Origin: Phycisphaerae bacterium
GTDB lineage: Bacteria; Planctomycetota; Phycisphaerae; Sedimentisphaerales; Anaerohalosphaeraceae
DNA length: 28,621 nucleotides
Reading direction: 5' to 3'
Assembly: GCA_021736615.1 (NCBI GenBank)
Contig: JAIPFN010000090.1
Location: 1-28,621, forward strand
Positions 16,243 to 23,027 of this stretch are shown here, one piece after another. The stretch's first letter is position 1. Every line of letters begins with the position of its first letter. The translations under genes and the position numbers were made by a program. Below the pieces are notes generated by a model. That model was not told the origin of the DNA. It did no database searches and worked only from the letters and a program-made list of their open reading frames with translations.

Positions 16243-17223
16243 ATGAAATATAAAAGTTTTATGTTTTTTATGATAGCGACCATTGCAAGTGGACTTATGT
16301 TCGCGGCAGAACCGAATCAACTTCCAAAAGGACTGCCACCTTTGACCGCCAAGGCTCTGGTAAGTGTTGCCGATGAGGATCAATCCAGTCGGGAGTGGTC
16401 AATTTCGCTTACGATGCGACGTGAAAACTGGAAAGCAATAGGTGGTGTTATTCCAAAATTGAACTGGCCTGAACCTAAAAAGGACAACTTATATGATGCG
16501 ACTTTGACATTACCAATGGGTGATGATTCTAAGCCGGTCTTTTGCAGGGTAGTAGACATCAACGGCAAGGAACTTGGTGGCGATCAATTAGCAAAGAAAT
16601 TGAAAGCAAAAAAGCTGGTTCACGTCTCGGTTTCTGGAAAAATGCCGGAATCATATTACCTTCAAGTACAGCCAAAGGCTGAGTTGATCGTATTGCTTGG
16701 TCCCGGAGACAGTAAAGGAACAGAAAAAAAGCCTGATAAAAAGAAAGATTCAAAAATCAGGATAAAGGAGGAACCTGAGGTTGACTTTAAAAAGTGGGGC
16801 GAGAAAGAATCCAAGAAATATTATTTTGGCCAGATGCAAAGCTCCCAAAATTATAAAATTTCAACGGTAAAGGAAGCGGCCGAGTATTTGCACGGCATCT
16901 GGCGACTGGATAAAAAAGCCCACGTAGGCGGCGGACACTATGTTCACGCTGACCAGGGAGACGACGTTACTGTCATATGCACAGAAAAGTGGCTTGTTAA
17001 AACACTCTATAATAACAAGAAAAAGGAAATGGGTTTTTATGAATCTTTAGATCCGATTAAGAAAATTGTACTCGCCCCTGATGCTTTACTTCAAGTCAAC
17101 GACCGCAGGCTTTTTCGCCCCATCAATGATGATCATATGGTGGTTGTGGACTATGACTTCATCGCTGTGGTCAAACGCGCGGAATTCGTAAACGAACATC
17201 CCGACAGGCCGGTAAAAAAGTAA
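16243..17223 (+). CDS. exported protein of unknown function
   Basis: A 326-residue protein with a clear signal peptide (MKYKSFMFFMIATIASGLMF, cleavage near AEP at about 21-23) after a strong AAGGGG ribosome binding site. The mature protein has two parts joined by a very Lys-rich linker (about residues 160-180, 'TEKKPDKKKDSKIRIKEE'). The first has a mixed alpha/beta look ('VFCRVVDINGKELGGDQLAK'). The second contains 'AAEYLHGIWRLDKKAHVGGG' and several Asp/His residues. I cannot place it in a family. A two-unit PhoB-like box with perfect -10 precedes it, so it likely belongs to the same response as the receptor genes. It may be co-transcribed with the lipoprotein 134 bp downstream; no terminator is visible between them. 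Confidence 0.8.
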   Translation: MKYKSFMFFMIATIASGLMFAAEPNQLPKGLPPLTAKALVSVADEDQSSREWSISLTMRRENWKAIGGVIPKLNWPEPKKDNLYDATLTLPMGDDSKPVFCRVVDINGKELGGDQLAKKLKAKKLVHVSVSGKMPESYYLQVQPKAELIVLLGPGDSKGTEKKPDKKKDSKIRIKEEPEVDFKKWGEKESKKYYFGQMQSSQNYKISTVKEAAEYLHGIWRLDKKAHVGGGHYVHADQGDDVTVICTEKWLVKTLYNNKKKEMGFYESLDPIKKIVLAPDALLQVNDRRLFRPINDDHMVVVDYDFIAVVKRAEFVNEHPDRPVKK

Positions 17224-17357
17224 ATTCAGATACCTGCAACAGGGAAATAATTATTCAAGCAACAACTAAAAATGAAAGGATAACAATGGGACCAGTTTTA
17301 GTATCAATAAGTCTAAATGGTGATAGAGAGAAAATATTCAATTACAAGGAGAAAAAC

Positions 17358-17780
17358 ATGTTTACTAAGTCAAAGAATATCAAAACAGTAGTTTTATGTG
17401 TATTGGGATTGCTTATTGGAATTTGCACTGGCTGCAGGCATACAGATGGCAATCAAGGTTTTTCTTTTAGTTTCAATACTGACAGCCAAGAGGGTCTGGC
17501 CGAAGCAGCGAAAAAGTATGAATCTCTTTGCAAAGAACTGGAGAGTCGAGGTTTTAAAGAGATTAAAATAACTGAAAAACCAGACGTGGTAAGCAGTCTT
17601 TACGAAGGCAAATACAACGGGTTTAGTTTGAAAGTAAATACCCGTTACCTGTTGAGTATCTCCAAAGAAGAACCTGAATTCTTATATGATGTATCCTCTG
17701 AACAAACTAAAGATATTTCCAAACTTGATAAAGCATTAAAAGACTTAGGTGTTTTGATGGAAAAATGGGTTGAAAAATAA
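17358..17780 (+). CDS. small putative lipoprotein of unknown function
   Basis: A 140-residue protein from the ATG at 17358, which has a very good AAGGAG site seven bases upstream and opens directly into a signal sequence (MFTKSKNIKTVVLCVLGLLI) with a lipobox-like CTGC (Cys26; Cys at -3 is unusual). The same frame is open from an ATG at 17286 that also has an AAAGGA site, but that form would bury the signal peptide behind 24 extra residues. The mature part is Lys/Glu-rich, with an amphipathic helical start ('AEAAKKYESLCKELESRG') and a strand-rich middle, and is unrecognised. It lies between the exported 16243 protein and a 25-codon mini-lipoprotein gene. Confidence 0.7.
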   Translation: MFTKSKNIKTVVLCVLGLLIGICTGCRHTDGNQGFSFSFNTDSQEGLAEAAKKYESLCKELESRGFKEIKITEKPDVVSSLYEGKYNGFSLKVNTRYLLSISKEEPEFLYDVSSEQTKDISKLDKALKDLGVLMEKWVEK

Positions 17781-17829
17781 CTGCGGCAAACAAGGAATTA
17801 TACTTTTTGTCTGAAAGGAGAATTTTGCA

Positions 17830-17907
17830 ATGAAACATAAATTGATACTCACAGCATCACTCATGCTCCTTTTGGGGCTTTTAGGATGCCGAAAGAAAGT
17901 CAGTTAG
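17830..17907 (+). CDS. 25-residue mini-lipoprotein (or truncated lipoprotein remnant)
   Basis: A 25-codon frame, MKHKLILTASLMLLLGLLGC + RKKVS, preceded by an excellent AAAGGAG site eight bases upstream. It is a complete lipoprotein signal peptide with a textbook lipobox (LLGC, Cys20) and only six residues from the cysteine on. Entericidin-like lipoproteins are the closest known type but are longer. Either this is a real lipopeptide or the stop at 17905 truncates an older gene. The next 45 bp contain a weak inverted repeat (TTAG-TGTCAG / CTGACTAA) and no clear continuation of the reading frame. Confidence 0.5.
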   Translation: MKHKLILTASLMLLLGLLGCRKKVS

Positions 17908-17951
17908 TGTCAGATAAAGTCCTGACTAATACAAATTAAGGAACCTAAATC

Positions 17952-18305
17952 ATGTTATCTCTAATTTTGTTATCTCCATTTCTCTTTGCACTAGGCTATG
18001 TTTTAGCTTATGCAATCAGGAAGAAACATAAAATTGTAAATATAATTGCCATGACTTTCTGGTTTTTAATCGGGCTTTTATTACTAGTAGAACGTGAATA
18101 TGCTTTGTTTCTCCCGTATCCTATTGACTTGGCGAACTTTTGGTTTTATATTAGAGCATTAGCTTCTATTTTGCTTGTAATAACAATTTTTTCATATTTG
18201 ATTTTAAACAACAATATCTTATTCTGGGTTTCCATAGCTATTTCCATATTCATTGTTATCGAAATTCTGTATTGCAATCTTTTTGGGTTTTATGGTGGAC
18301 CGTAA
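17952..18305 (+). CDS. small integral membrane protein, four predicted helices
   Basis: A 117-residue, highly hydrophobic protein with AAGGAACC seven bases before the ATG. Predicted membrane helices lie at about residues 2-21, 29-47, 65-84 and 88-111, with a short basic loop (RKKHK) after the first, so both ends are probably on one side. I recognise no family motif. It follows the mini-lipoprotein by 44 bp on the same strand and is closed by an inverted repeat directly after its stop, so it probably ends that transcript. Confidence 0.7.
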   Translation: MLSLILLSPFLFALGYVLAYAIRKKHKIVNIIAMTFWFLIGLLLLVEREYALFLPYPIDLANFWFYIRALASILLVITIFSYLILNNNILFWVSIAISIFIVIEILYCNLFGFYGGP

Positions 18306-18306
18306 A

Positions 18307-18325
18307 ATCCGCGATATCCGCGGAT
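18307..18325 (+). terminator. inverted repeat directly after the membrane-protein stop codon
   Basis: ATCCGCG (18307-18313) and CGCGGAT (18319-18325) around a 5-nt ATATC loop, starting 2 bp after the TAA. It is GC-rich enough to fold but has no T-tract, so it may be a weak terminator or an RNA-stability hairpin. Confidence 0.45.
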
Positions 18326-18465
18326 CACATGCCCATAGCCGAATGCCCCCCATAAATAATCCTGCAACCCCTAAGACAGAATATACTTGGCATATTAATT
18401 AGACATCTATATAATTAAGTTAGAAAATATGCTCTCAAATTACACATTAATCAAAGGATTAGGAT

Positions 18466-18690
18466 GTGGAAAAAAAACATCAGAAACCAAAAATTATAGA
18501 AGTATTCCTTAATCTTGTTTTAATTATTACTGGTCTAATGTGGCTGGCTTTTTCGACAGCAATTACATCAGACTCAATGGGATGTAAGATGTTCGATACC
18601 GCCTTTCCTTCGCTTGTTGTTGCGGCCGGAATTTTTGACATTTTTTGGTACTTAAAGAAATATGTTGATTATAGATTCCATGAACTGTAA
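18466..18690 (+). CDS. small two-helix membrane protein
   Basis: A 74-residue protein starting at GTG, with AAAGGA seven to twelve bases upstream; the overlapping ATG at 18464 opens only a very short frame. Two membrane helices are evident (about residues 12-33 and 45-63), followed by a Tyr/Lys/His-rich tail (LKKYVDYRFHEL). The family is unrecognised. A TATAAT at 18410-18415 could be its own -10. A perfect 7-bp inverted repeat follows 18 bp after the stop. Confidence 0.65.
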   Translation: MEKKHQKPKIIEVFLNLVLIITGLMWLAFSTAITSDSMGCKMFDTAFPSLVVAAGIFDIFWYLKKYVDYRFHEL

Positions 18691-18708
18691 AATAATAGCC
18701 AAAAGTGC

Positions 18709-18724
18709 GAGAGCTCAAGCTCTC
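18709..18724 (+). terminator. short inverted repeat between two small membrane-protein genes
   Basis: GAGAGCT-CA-AGCTCTC, a 7-bp stem with a 2-nt gap in the spacer after the 18466-18690 gene. There is no T-run behind it, so the termination function is uncertain. Confidence 0.35.
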
Positions 18725-18771
18725 CTGATGAGAATGTAAGTTAACCTTGGAATCGGACTGGCTTAGGAACT

Positions 18772-19167
18772 ATGAAGAGAAATAAGAGCAAAGACAGATC
18801 ATTTGTACCAAGCGATTTTTCATTACGGGATGTACCTGGTTTTCTCATCGGTTACGTGGCGGTTTCTGCAATTTGCGTAGGACTTGGTCTTGTGATCCAG
18901 ACTATACCGTCATTCGGTAAAGGCCTGCTCTGTGGTGTGGGATTGGGATTTTTCGCAGCTCTTGCCGTTTTATATCCCAAGAAAAAAATTGACATAACAA
19001 CTCTTCCGGAACCATCCTCAAAAGTGAAGGAAAAATGCAATGATCCGAACTCTTCTTTCGTAGGAGCAGTCAAGCTGTACCGCGAAGAGACAGGAGTCAG
19101 TTTGACCGAGGCTGCTGCCGTCTTAAGGGCATATCAGGCAAAAAAATCAAAGGAGTATATCGATTAA
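18772..19167 (+). CDS. small membrane protein with L7/L12-like C-terminal helix-turn segment
   Basis: A 131-residue protein preceded by a modest AGGA. It has a basic N-terminus, two hydrophobic helices (about 26-46 and 50-68), then a linker and a C-terminal stretch 'FVGAVKLYREETGVSLTEAA'. The pattern (K-L-Y-R-E-x-T-G-x-x-L-x-E-A) resembles the first helices of the ribosomal protein L7/L12 C-terminal domain, seen as a stray half-domain in various bacterial proteins. Whether it binds anything translation-related is unknown. No promoter of the PhoB-box type is visible upstream. It is followed by ~130 bp of non-coding DNA and then the convergent 19295-19594 gene. Confidence 0.7.
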   Translation: MKRNKSKDRSFVPSDFSLRDVPGFLIGYVAVSAICVGLGLVIQTIPSFGKGLLCGVGLGFFAALAVLYPKKKIDITTLPEPSSKVKEKCNDPNSSFVGAVKLYREETGVSLTEAAAVLRAYQAKKSKEYID

Positions 19168-19294
19168 TGGTAGCGTTGTTTCAGTTGTAATCGACTTAAA
19201 TCTGAAGCGGAAATTGTATTCTTTCAAAGGCCAAATGCCCGCCCACGAACGCACGAGATATGTACCAAGATTTCTGTTCGATATGGGCGTATGA

Positions 19295-19594
19295 TCAGGC
19301 TATATAATACTTGACCCTGGACTGCCTTAGCAAGCCCTCAATGTTATTGGCGATGTGCCTATACCGGGCATGTTCATTTACCACATTTACTTTACTGCCC
19401 TTTGGCCATGACACTTCCCACCAGGTACGACTAAACCTGTACATCAACGTCAGAGGAATTCTGCCTATGGATAGGTCTGTGCGTTCATTTTGCGAAGCTC
19501 GAATATCCAGCAAGTCGCAAATTGATGAGATGCAATTATTCTGAGCAAGTTTTTCAACAAGCTCACCAAATGTCATAACTTTGGTAAAACCCAT
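19295..19594 (-). CDS. shorter paralogue of the 15380-15832 protein, C-terminus lost
   Basis: A 99-residue protein aligned end to end with the first ~94 residues of the 150-residue paralogue: 'TKVMTFGELVEKLAQNNC', 'SICDLLDI', 'TWWEVSWPKGSKVNVVNEHA', 'IANNIEGLLR'. Similarity stops abruptly at QSRVKYYIA and the acidic tail is absent. I checked the other two frames downstream and see no continuation, so the loss looks like a deletion or replacement rather than a simple frameshift. The ribosome binding region (about 20 bp up to the ATG) is identical to that of the paralogue, and the promoter with its 11-bp repeats is conserved and in better shape here. It may be functional as a short form or be a decaying copy. 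Confidence 0.65.
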   Translation of the reverse strand: MGFTKVMTFGELVEKLAQNNCISSICDLLDIRASQNERTDLSIGRIPLTLMYRFSRTWWEVSWPKGSKVNVVNEHARYRHIANNIEGLLRQSRVKYYIA

Positions 19595-19642
19595 TTTAAT
19601 CTCCTAATCAATCATTATAATAACTCTTTTACATTGTTCGTG

Positions 19643-19685
19643 ATTATAAAGTGTTATTATTAACCTATGATATAATAAGAGTTAA
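19643..19685 (-). promoter_or_regulatory. PhoB-box promoter of the 19295-19594 gene
   Basis: Coding-strand TTAAC at 19685 and TTAAT at 19663 are 22 bp apart, with a poor middle unit (TATA) at 19674. A perfect TATAAT (19648-19643) begins exactly 15 nt after the last unit. The upstream element GCAATTATTTTAAT is shared with the paralogous promoter at 15.9 kb. Confidence 0.52.
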
Positions 19686-19725
19686 ATTCATATTAAAATA
19701 ATTGCTTGTATCCGGAGCGGTTGTT

Positions 19726-21150
19726 TTAAGCTTTCTTGGCTGCTTTTTCAACCTGTTCGAGGTACTTTTGAATATTTTCACGAAACTTGATTTGCTGGGC
19801 CCGTTTTAAAAGCCTTGCAGCTTCTTTATAATTTGTTTGACCGACAAGAAGCTGTGCGTGTCGGACTAAAGCATCCGCTTCAAATTTCTCTATAGCCTGG
19901 GCTCTTTCAAAATAATTGACCGCTTTTTCCGGATCACCGTTGCGACTGCTATGCTGACCGAGAAGGATTAGAGCCTCACCGTCAAACGGATCGAGAGCGA
20001 CAATTTCTTCCAGAACTCGCACTTCCTCTTCACCAGCTCCTTCGGAAACAGCAAGGCGTGCCTTGATTTTGAGCAGTTCGGTAAGTTTCGACTTATCGAG
20101 TTTATCTTTCTTGAGCTCTTCAATGTGTTCGATTAGTTTGCGGGTAGCTTCTGATGCTCCGCGTGCTACAAGAACCTTTGCTGCACGAAGCGGACGATCT
20201 ATTCTGAAGTCCGGCTTTTTATCCATGGCACGGATGTATGACTTAACCGCCATATGATAAAGCTCTTCGTTGATATAAATATCACCCAGCATATTGAGGG
20301 TATCTGCCGTGCTTTTACCGAGATTGTCAAGCAGTTCGTAAATCTCGGCAGCCTTTGCCGCTTTACTCAGGCCTATATAAGCATTAGCCTGAAGCAGCCA
20401 CAGGTCCGACCTTTCCGGATTCTTCTTGATCAACTGACCGCACAGATTAACCGCATCGGCAAATTTTTCCTGCTTAAAGAAACTCCTGGCAAGGCCCATC
20501 TTCCAGTCCAGCGTCTTAGGATCAAGCATGATAGCAAAACGGTAAGCCGACTCGGCCGAAAGGTTGTTCTCAACAGAAGTATATGCATACCCAAGAAGCC
20601 CGTATGTGATCGCGTCATGTCCCCCAAGTTCAATAACACGAGTAAGTGCCGGGATCGCTTTTTCAAAATCACTGTTACGAATATGTATTAACCCAAGATT
20701 TTTCCACGCACGTCGATACTTTGAAAACTTTTCAATAGCTGCCTTGTAGACCTCTGCAGATTCGTCAAGTTTTTCCTGCTGAAAGTAAATATTAGCCAGC
20801 ATAAAATCATAAACAGCCGTCGAGGCCGGATTGCGGAGCTTTTTAATCTGTACTACAGCCTTGTCCAGTTCATCAGAGGAAATAAATTCAACTATTTCCT
20901 GAAGATCCTCATAGTCGTCGGTTGAAATTTTTGGCTCAATCTCTGTTTCGGCAATATAGCTTTCGGCGAATCGCTTCTTAAATTCAGGACTGTTCCACAA
21001 TTCAAGCTCAACTTTACTTAGTCCGGTTTTAGCAAGTGGCATTAACGTTTCAGCAAATGAATAACTGAAAAGATTAACCGGGCACAGCACAAACAAACAG
21101 CACAGCAACTTCACTTTAGAAGATGACGAATTCAAAACAAAACTTTTCAT
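19726..21150 (-). CDS. TPR-repeat protein, last gene of the TonB operon
   Basis: A 474-residue exported protein: signal peptide (about 1-33, cleavage near SFA-E), then a ~45-residue spacer and about nine TPR-like helix pairs (for example 'AVYDFMLANIYFQQEKLDES', 'AWKNLGLIHIRNSDFEKAI', 'GQTNYKEAARLLKRAQQIKF'). It starts 12 bp after the tonB stop. TPR proteins close the TtpC-type TonB2 operons of Vibrio and Shewanella, where one has been linked to efficient TonB2 function, so gene order supports a periplasmic helper of this energiser. No terminator was found after it; the next sequence is the promoter of the 19594 gene on the same strand. Confidence 0.87.
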   Translation of the reverse strand: MKSFVLNSSSSKVKLLCCLFVLCPVNLFSYSFAETLMPLAKTGLSKVELELWNSPEFKKRFAESYIAETEIEPKISTDDYEDLQEIVEFISSDELDKAVVQIKKLRNPASTAVYDFMLANIYFQQEKLDESAEVYKAAIEKFSKYRRAWKNLGLIHIRNSDFEKAIPALTRVIELGGHDAITYGLLGYAYTSVENNLSAESAYRFAIMLDPKTLDWKMGLARSFFKQEKFADAVNLCGQLIKKNPERSDLWLLQANAYIGLSKAAKAAEIYELLDNLGKSTADTLNMLGDIYINEELYHMAVKSYIRAMDKKPDFRIDRPLRAAKVLVARGASEATRKLIEHIEELKKDKLDKSKLTELLKIKARLAVSEGAGEEEVRVLEEIVALDPFDGEALILLGQHSSRNGDPEKAVNYFERAQAIEKFEADALVRHAQLLVGQTNYKEAARLLKRAQQIKFRENIQKYLEQVEKAAKKA

Positions 21151-21162
21151 ATAATAAAACCT

Positions 21163-21834
21163 TTACTTAGAAAAACTGACCGGCGCGAGCATACGAAATC
21201 TAACCGGTTTTCCATTTCTTTTTCCTGGCTCAAATTTCCATTTTTTAACCGTTGCAATAGCGAATTTTTCAAAAATCGGATCGCTCGCCGATTTAACAAC
21301 CGGATTTTCAACTCTGCCGTTTTTGTCTACGATAAAAATAACCTTAACCCTGCCCGGCATTCTTTTTTTTGCCTCTTTGCTGAGCGTCACACCTGTCTGG
21401 TATATTACACGCGGTTTCTGGTCAAGATCGGCAATAGAAAACAAAGCATCGGTGTTCTGGCTCTCAGAGACTACCTTATTAAGATTAACCACAAAATCAC
21501 CACTGCCTACACCTTCGCCAATACCCGTATTAAGAGCGATTTCCATCGCCTGCAGGTCAATAGGTTGAACGTCATCCGCCAGTTTCGGAGGTTGTTCTTC
21601 CGGCTGCTCTTCCGGTTCCGGCTCTTCGATTTCCTGTACAGGATCCGGAGCTTCAAGCTTTGCGGTATTTACAGACTGAACGATAAGATCCGTCTCGGGC
21701 GGTTTGGCGATAGACTGCATCACAGGCAAAACGAGAAAAAATGCCAGAGTAAGCAACACCGCCCCGATAATGACTATAACGCGGCGGAATAGTTCCTTTA
21801 GTAACCAGAAAGATTTTGCTTTAGGCTTTTTCAT
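21163..21834 (-). CDS. tonB: TonB-family energy transducer
   Basis: A 223-residue protein with a single N-terminal membrane anchor (about residues 16-40, basic before it) and a Pro/Glu-rich spacer ('EIEEPEPEEQPEEQPPKL'). Its C-terminal TonB domain (about 150-223) runs 'MPGRVKVIFIVDKNGRVENP' and 'FEKFAIATVKKWKFEPGKRN' and ends near PVSF. It spans the periplasm to touch the TonB box of outer-membrane receptors and is driven by ExbB/ExbD. The spacer is short compared with E. coli TonB and Glu-rich rather than Lys-Pro-rich, as in TonB2 proteins. It lies 11 bp after exbD and is followed at once by the TPR gene. The receptor at 4741-7815 is its likely client. Confidence 0.92.
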   Translation of the reverse strand: MKKPKAKSFWLLKELFRRVIVIIGAVLLTLAFFLVLPVMQSIAKPPETDLIVQSVNTAKLEAPDPVQEIEEPEPEEQPEEQPPKLADDVQPIDLQAMEIALNTGIGEGVGSGDFVVNLNKVVSESQNTDALFSIADLDQKPRVIYQTGVTLSKEAKKRMPGRVKVIFIVDKNGRVENPVVKSASDPIFEKFAIATVKKWKFEPGKRNGKPVRFRMLAPVSFSK

Positions 21835-21845
21835 TTAAATATAGA

Positions 21846-22259
21846 TCAACCATCCGTTTTTAGCGAAGCAATATTGACTTTTTCGGCACCTGCCAATTTA
21901 GCTTCGTCGATGATGCGAACCAAAAGTCCGGACTGAGCCGCCGAATCAGCCTCAATTATAACTGGTACTTCTTCCTTTTTAAGCATACGTTTAACGAGAG
22001 GCCTTACCCCGCTTATTCCGATCTCGCGTCCACCGTAAACAATTTCCCCTTTTTTAGTAAGAGCGATCAGGATACTTGTCTTTGAAAGCTGCACAGCTGA
22101 TGCCGCCTGGGGCTTGTCAACTTCAACGCCGGTATTTTCAACGAACGTTGTTGTAACGATAAAAAAGATCAACAGAATAAAAACACAGTCCATCAACGGG
22201 GATATATCGATCCCTGTTTCATTACCGTCGTCTGATGACATTTGATGAAAACGTCCCAT
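21846..22259 (-). CDS. exbD: ExbD/TolR-family proton-channel subunit
   Basis: A 137-residue protein with one membrane helix carrying the essential protonatable aspartate (Asp24 in ISPLMDCVFILLIFF) and a periplasmic domain ('KTSILIALTKKGEIVYGGRE', 'VPVIIEADSAAQSGLLVRII') of the usual ExbD/TolR fold. Length and layout are ordinary for ExbD. It lies between exbB (63 bp upstream) and tonB (11 bp downstream). With two ExbB-like proteins in the operon, one ExbD may serve both. Confidence 0.93.
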   Translation of the reverse strand: MGRFHQMSSDDGNETGIDISPLMDCVFILLIFFIVTTTFVENTGVEVDKPQAASAVQLSKTSILIALTKKGEIVYGGREIGISGVRPLVKRMLKKEEVPVIIEADSAAQSGLLVRIIDEAKLAGAEKVNIASLKTDG

Positions 22260-22322
22260 TATTGCCTCGATTATTAATGCTTAACTCTTTCAATTATTCT
22301 AGTTGTCCTGACAACAAATCCA

Positions 22323-23027
22323 CTATGCAACCTCAGCCAGGTCGGCAACTTCAGACTGAACTGATTTACCGGATAGACGCATTACCGGAGTCGATGAAGT
22401 CATCTTGATCTTCAGTTTCTTATACTGCTTCTGAGTGCAGACCGTTTCGAGATGTGCTAGAAACGCCTTGTATCTTTCCAACTTGCGAACAAGCAGATAA
22501 TGAGCAAATACACCAGGCAAAGCTATTACAAGACCGGTCTCGGTAGTAATAAGAGCCTCTGAAATACCCGAGGCGACAAGAGCCATGGTCTTATCTCCGC
22601 CCGAACCGCTGGCCAGTGCAGAAAATGTTGCAAGCATACCCGTAACGGTGCCAAGAAGTCCCAACAGGGGAGCAGTGCTTACACATATCTTCATTACTTT
22701 AAGCTCCCGTTCAAAAGGAGCGATCTCGGTTCCTCTTAGCTCCTCAAAATACGTCCTCGTGTCATCAAGAGATTGGCCTCCGGTAACAAAATCCAGGATG
22801 TTTCCAATATAACCTTTTCGCTCTTGAGGGTGATTGATCCAGTGACGCCATGTCTTTTCTCGCACTGAAGAAAAACCCTTACCGCTAAGTCTTTGATAAA
22901 CATTGATTCCCATCCAAAACATAGTTAGTGAGATTGCTGCAATAGCCCACATTGCCCATCCGCCGGAAAGCCAGATAGAAACTGCCTGTTGCCACAAATT
23001 CATAATCTGTTCTGTTATAGCATTCAT
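22323..23027 (-). CDS. exbB: ExbB/TolQ/MotA-family proton-channel subunit
   Basis: A 234-residue protein with three predicted membrane helices (about 22-42, 112-135 and 155-178) and the diagnostic stretches 'STAPLLGLLGTVTGMLATF' and 'GISEALITTETGLVIALPG'. It forms the proton-driven channel with ExbD that powers TonB. Its ATG overlaps the stop of the upstream TtpC-like gene by 4 bases, so translation is coupled. This is the plain ExbB of the operon; the larger paralogue upstream has extra N- and C-terminal domains. Confidence 0.93.
   Translation of the reverse strand: MNAITEQIMNLWQQAVSIWLSGGWAMWAIAAISLTMFWMGINVYQRLSGKGFSSVREKTWRHWINHPQERKGYIGNILDFVTGGQSLDDTRTYFEELRGTEIAPFERELKVMKICVSTAPLLGLLGTVTGMLATFSALASGSGGDKTMALVASGISEALITTETGLVIALPGVFAHYLLVRKLERYKAFLAHLETVCTQKQYKKLKIKMTSSTPVMRLSGKSVQSEVADLAEVA

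Noticed and set aside
18395..18415. TTAA 15 nt before a perfect TATAAT upstream of the 18466 gene
   Set aside because: Only one unit is present; the positions 11 and 22 bp upstream are TACT and AAGA. A single TTAA in AT-rich DNA is expected by chance. The TATAAT may still be an ordinary -10.
19201..19320. Frameshift as the cause of the short 19295-19594 paralogue
   Set aside because: I translated the other two frames after the point where similarity ends: one meets a stop within a few codons and the other gives no resemblance to the paralogue's acidic tail, so a simple frameshift is not supported.
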